From assembly GCA_033439265.1 (NCBI GenBank), contig JAVTVX010000005.1, forward strand, positions 4,226,001 to 4,290,000: 64,000 bases of DNA, read 5' to 3'. Below, piece after piece: positions 60,300 to 64,000 of the stretch; within the stretch, counting starts at the first letter, position 1; every line of letters starts with the position of its first letter. A program made the position numbers and the translations under genes. Source of the stretch: Dillenia suffruticosa. Taxonomy: Eukaryota > Streptophyta > Magnoliopsida > Dilleniales > Dilleniaceae. The notes under the pieces are model-generated. The model was not told the DNA's origin, made no database searches, and saw only the letters and a list, made by a program, of their open reading frames with translations.

Positions 60300-61287
60300 G
60301 ACTCAGTTCCTGGTGAAGCAAGACTCGGAGTCTTCGAGCAGGTTTAGCTAAGACATAGCAGGGCTTGCATGAGTTTGGACCGGGCCTAGTTTAACCCAAA
60401 AAAGTGGGGGCAACTAATGGACTACTGTATTTGCCGAAAACTACTCGGGCTCGGTAGATTTTAGGAAAAGTTGGGTGAAGTTTTTAATAAATAATAATAA
60501 TATTTTTTAATGAAAAGTTTTGATTTCTCTTATAAAATTCTGTGTTTATGAATAAAATTTAATCAATCAAATTAAATTCAGATAAATTAAATTTTGTCAA
60601 AGGGACACCCAGAGAGTGTTTGGCAACCTGATACATGAGTGTTTATGGCATATGATACCTTTTTTACTTTCAAAAAAATAAAATACCTTTTTTACCTTTT
60701 TGAATGTAAAGTTTTGACCTTTTTTTTTATAAAAAAAAAAAATAGTTTTGTATTAATGACTAGCTTGGATTTTTCTCGCAAAGGAATTTTAGTTTGTTGA
60801 AAAAAAATTTATATTTTTTAATAATATTTTTTTTGATGTAGTAAGGAAAATTAGGACACAAATGGTTTTATTGAAATTTATAAGAATTATGTAAATCAAA
60901 TATATCCAAGGGATGTTAAACCTATCTCTAAATTTCAAAAGAATCCCAAGAGGCATATAGGGTCACAAAAAGCATTATAACCGGTGTGGATATTCTACTC
61001 CTAATCTAACATTAGCATACATTTAAATATAATAAAAAAAAAAAAAAATTATGCACGATCTTAGTCTGATAAAAACCTTGAACTTAGAAAATGACTTGAC
61101 TTACTAGAAGGATGAACCACATTTATCGAGAGTAAAAAGGTTTTACCGGTATCATAGTTCGAACATTCACCCCCAAAAAAAGAGTATCATACTTTGAACA
61201 ATTTATGAAATAATAATTTTGTATGGTCAAAACTATGTTGATTTTACTGTGATATGTTTTATAGACAAAACATTTACCATTGTCAGA

Positions 61288-61333
<46 letters not shown>

Positions 61334-61480
61334 TAAACTAAACTAAATTAAACTAAACCAATAAATTATAAATCAACTGGTATCATTCTCAAAGAATTCG
61401 AGTTCGAGCCTCCCTAATAGAACCCAAAAAAAAAAATAAATAAATAAATAAATAAAACTAAGGTTAGCATGAGCTAGGCT
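60300..61480. other. AT-rich intergenic region
   Basis: Includes many A/T runs and a poly-A tract at about 61290-61327. At 61349-61455 a possible SINE remnant shows GAGTTCGAGCCTC (B-box-like) and an (AAAT)n tail. No gene supported. Confidence 0.4.
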
Positions 61481-61483
61481 TCC

Positions 61484-61696
61484 TAGGGTTTACCGGGGGG
61501 CAAAAATAAGGGCTCAGGACTCAGCCCAAGCCAGGCCTAAAGTGCGTGCAATCCGGCCCATGAAGAGTGAAGAGGTCCAGCGGAGACCCATTTGGGTCCT
61601 TCGGGCATTTACGAACAAAACCCTTGTTAGGGTTTATACCCTTCGTCGCCCGCCTCGCGCAGCGTTACCGATTTTCTCGAGCCACTCCTGCGCGGG

Positions 61697-61729
<33 letters not shown>
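61484..61729 (+). promoter_or_regulatory. BRX1 promoter with telo-boxes and site II element
   Basis: TAGGGTTT occurs at 61484-61491 and 61628-61635 (telo-box, reverse complement AAACCCTA), and GGCCCAT (site II, TCP target) at 61555-61561. A (CT)n tract at 61703-61729 lies in the likely leader. Telo-box plus site II is the established combination in plant ribosomal-protein and ribosome-biogenesis promoters, which fits the BRX1 gene starting at 61807. Confidence 0.65.
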
Positions 61730-61730
<1 letters not shown>

Positions 61731-61806
61731 GCAACTTGACTGATTTGTGACAAGAAGTTTGTGAAACATACTCTCCAATTTTTCGTTTGTAGGTCCGAAT
61801 AAGCAA

Positions 61807-64000
61807 ATGGGGAAGAAGAGAAAGCACATCGAAAGTGAAGCGTCGGAGCCTGCAAAGCAAGACGATGGGTTTGCTCCAGAGAGAGCCAAAAGAACACTTT
61901 TGGGTTGGAAAGACAAGCCTGAAGAGAAAGAAACTGACTCTCAGGTTTTCAGGAACAAAGAGAAAGTTTTAGTCACTTGCTCTCGACGCATTAATTTCAG
62001 GTTATATAGTATTCAGTTCTCTTATGATTTGCAGCACTAGCTATGTTTGCAATCTGCGTTTTGCTTAAATTCGTCTCTATTATCGATTCTAACCTTTTTG
62101 TGATCGGGGTTTTGCTTAAATTCTACTCTCTTATTTATTCTAATCATTTTGAACAATTTTGTGATGTGTGATCAGGGTTTTGCTTAAATTCTACTCCCTT
62201 ATTTATTCTAATCATTTTGAACAATTGTGTGATGTGGGTTTTGTTTAGATGCATCTCTGTTATTATCTCCAGAGCGCTTTTAGCCAAATGTTATGTTCTT
62301 GGTTTTGCTTTTGTACATTTCTTTTGTTGATTCTAACCCTCTTAAGCGAATTTAATTTCGTGGGTTCTGCTTATTGGGCTGATTCGAGGTTGATTATGTA
62401 GGTATCGGCATTTGATGCTGAATATGGTTTCACTATTGCCTCATTGTAAGAAGGATAACAAGGTGGAATCCAAAGAAACTAAAGGTGCAACACTTAATGA
62501 ATTGGTTGAGCTCCGGAATTGTTCCACTTGTTTGTTTTTTGAGGTGAGTATTTAATAAATTTTTTCATATTTGTTGAGTAGAAATTCATATGAATATATA
62601 TCAAATTTGTGTATTAATGCATTCATTATCAAATGTGTTAGGTTAGAAACAATTTTGTCATTATACTATGTAGCTAAATGGACTTCTCACTTTGCCCGGC
62701 CATAGGCCGGCCTGAGTATGATTGTGGCTGTGAGGCACGAGGCACTTCGTGCCTGTTTGGTAGGGCTTTTTTTCGGCTTATCTTCTCCTTTTAAAGAGAA
62801 GTAAAAATTAATGACTTTAAAAAAAAGTTAAAAATTGTTTGGTTTTTTTACTTTTGAAATAAAGTAGTTAATTTCTTTTTTACTTTTTTACTTTTTTACT
62901 CTTGAAATAAATTTAAAAGTTAAAAATTAATGGGTATATTTGAAATTTTGTATAATTTAAATGTGGATATTAATAGAATAAAAACAATTATGTGAGAATA
63001 TAAATGGAATAAAAAAATATAAATTTTCGGAAAAACTAGAGTATTAAAAAAAAGAGAAGTAAAAGCTCCTCCCAAGTGCTTTTACTTAAAAGCTATTTTT
63101 AAAATTTTTCTTCATGAAAAAAAAAGCTCTTTTTTTTTTAGAGTTTTTAAAAAATCTCGTTTGGTAGGGCTTCTCCTTATAAGGAGAAGAGAAACCGAAA
63201 AAAAGCCCAGCCAAACGGGCACTTCATTTTACCTGGAATTCTGTTGAATTGAAATATGTAGCTTTGTCTTATATTATATATGCCAGCACCTGACACTGCC
63301 TGAGTCTGTATAAAATATCTATGAAAAAAAATAAAAAGTTCACCCTCATGAAATATTCTAAACCTTATTGTTTTCCCTTCTTAGGATATGTGTATAAGTG
63401 GGTGAAAATATACTATGTAGCTAAATGGACTTTTCACTTTGCCTGGCCATAGGCGGGTCTGAGTATGATTGTGGCTGTGAGGAACTTCATATTACCTGGA
63501 ATTCCGTTGAATTGAAATATGAAGCTTTGTCTTATATTATATATGTCAGCACCTGACACCACGTGGGTCTGTGTAACATATCTATGAAAAAAATAAAAGT
63601 TCACCCTCATTAAATATTCTAAACCTTACTGTCTTTCCCTTCTTACGATATGTGTATCAGTAGGTGAAAACTTTGTCATTGTACTATGTAGCTAAATGGA
63701 CTTTTCACTTTGCCCGGCCATAGAATGGGTCTGAGTATGATTGTGGCTGTGAGGCACTTCATTTTACCTGGAATTCCATTGAATTGAAATATGTAGCTTT
63801 GTCTTATATTATATATGCCAGCACCAGACACTACCTAAGTCTGTGTTACATATCTATGAAAAAAATAAAAAGTTCACCCTTGTTAAATATTCTAAACCTT
63901 GTTGTCTTTCCCTGCTTAGGATATGTGTATCAGTAGGTGAAAACTTTGGAGGGTAAAACTACAAGAAAAGTTTCTAGGATTTAACATTTCCCTTCCCCAA
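61807..64000 (+). CDS. BRX1: Ribosome biogenesis protein BRX1 homologue (5' part; continues past the right edge)
   Basis: Nucleolar Brix-domain protein needed for maturation of the large ribosomal subunit. Exon 1 61807-62000 and exon 2 62402-62543 are in phase (donors GTTATA and GTGAGT, acceptors AG). They encode 112 residues: a Lys/Arg-rich start MGKKRKHIESEASEP, PERAKRTLLGWKDKPEEKET, then the start of the Brix domain KVLVTCSRRINFRYRHLMLN, VSLLPHCKKDNKVESKE, TKGATLNELVEL and CLFFE. The next exon (expected to begin CRKHKDLY in other plants) is not in the window, so intron 2 is at least 1.45 kb. That intron carries a 271-bp tandem triplication and a MITE. The start codon is the first ATG after the CT-rich leader. 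Confidence 0.93.
62660..63960. repeat. Tandem triplication (unit about 271 bp) in BRX1 intron 2
   Basis: ACTATGTAGCTAAATGGACT starts at 62665, 63412 and 63683. Copies 2 and 3 are 271 bp apart. Copies 1 and 2 are 747 bp apart, but subtracting the 477 bp added by the MITE insertion leaves 270. Each unit goes on with GGCCATAG, GTCTGAGTATGATTGTGGCT, ACCTGGAATTC, GAATTGAAATATG and ATATTCTAAACCTT. Differences between copies are a few percent. Confidence 0.88.
62749..63222. mobile_element. MITE inserted in copy 1 of the BRX1 intron tandem repeat
   Basis: Left end GTGCCTGTTTGGTAGGGC and reverse-complemented right end GTGCCCGTTTGGCTGGGC continue into TTTTTTTCGG and then TCTTCTCCTT, giving terminal inverted repeats of about 40 bp. 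Both ends adjoin TTC (62746-62748 and 63223-63225); the flank can also be read as a 7-bp GCACTTC duplication with a 470-bp element. The uninterrupted sequence GAGGCACTTCATTTTACCTGG in copy 3 at 63751 is the matching empty site. A 3-bp duplication and GC-rich ends with GTTTGG suggest a PIF/Harbinger (Tourist-like) element, though TTC differs from the usual TWA. Confidence 0.85.

Noticed and set aside
61349..61455. Possible tRNA gene (GAGTTCGAGCCTC box)
   Set aside because: No matching acceptor stem, D arm or anticodon arm can be folded around it. At most a SINE remnant with an (AAAT)n tail.
1..64000. CRISPR arrays, bacterial operons, phage or organelle genome insertions
   Set aside because: No regularly spaced repeats with unique spacers, no Shine-Dalgarno-led gene runs, and no stretch recognisable as plastid or mitochondrial genes was found. 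The tandem repeats present are of 271 and 355 bp without spacers.

Overview
This is a window of nuclear DNA from a flowering plant, most likely a eudicot. The genes have many GT-AG introns, the intergenic DNA is AT-rich, microsatellites are abundant, and the proteins are plant families (protochlorophyllide reductase, chloroplast polyphenol oxidase, COP1-interacting protein, DUF1218, an ABCG half-transporter). The species cannot be read from the sequence. No bacterial operon, CRISPR array, viral genome or biosynthetic cluster is visible.

Layout, left to right. 0-1 kb: edge of a minus-strand Ty1/copia-type element (primer-binding site plus a 614-bp LTR). 1.1-4.9 kb: ABCG9-like transporter (minus, 4 exons, 618 aa). 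5-10.5 kb: AT-rich intergenic DNA with a 355-bp tandem duplication. 11.1-18.6 kb: CIP7-like gene (plus, 9 exons, 1226 aa); intron 7 carries an antisense, 5'-truncated RTE-type LINE with a 20-bp target-site duplication. 21.7-23.7 kb: polyphenol oxidase (minus, 2 exons, 587 aa). 24-31 kb: repeat-rich DNA with a copia reverse-transcriptase fragment, a SINE-like family and an unusual GC-rich fold-back element at 30.06-30.85 kb. 31.9-33.6 kb: DUF1218 membrane protein (plus, 3 exons, 187 aa). 34-42.6 kb: intergenic. 42.9-52.1 kb: WDR44-like WD40 protein (plus, 7 exons, 871 aa). 54.4-56.1 kb: protochlorophyllide oxidoreductase (plus, 5 exons, 394 aa). 57.6-60.3 kb: a decayed LanC-like (GCR2/GCL) gene (minus) with a MITE inside a former coding exon. 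61.8 kb to the right edge: start of BRX1 (Brix-domain ribosome biogenesis factor), whose second intron holds a 271-bp tandem triplication with a MITE in one copy.

How the genes relate. They do not form a pathway, but the gene order is informative. ABCG9, CIP7 and PORB are consecutive in Arabidopsis (At4g27420-27440). DUF1218, LanC-like and BRX1 are consecutive at At1g52910-52930, and BRX1, WD40 and DUF1218 at At3g15460-15480 (locus numbers from memory). The window appears to keep in one piece an ancestral segment that Arabidopsis has split over several duplicated blocks. Two members concern light and greening (CIP7, POR) and POR and PPO act in the plastid. Most genes carry a long CT/GA dinucleotide tract in the 5' leader or proximal promoter, and BRX1 has the telo-box plus site II promoter typical of ribosome-biogenesis genes.

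The best non-gene discoveries are the GC-rich fold-back element, the LanC-like pseudogene with its exon-inserted MITE, the MITE dated by its own tandem-repeat empty sites, and the two RTE insertions with target-site duplications.
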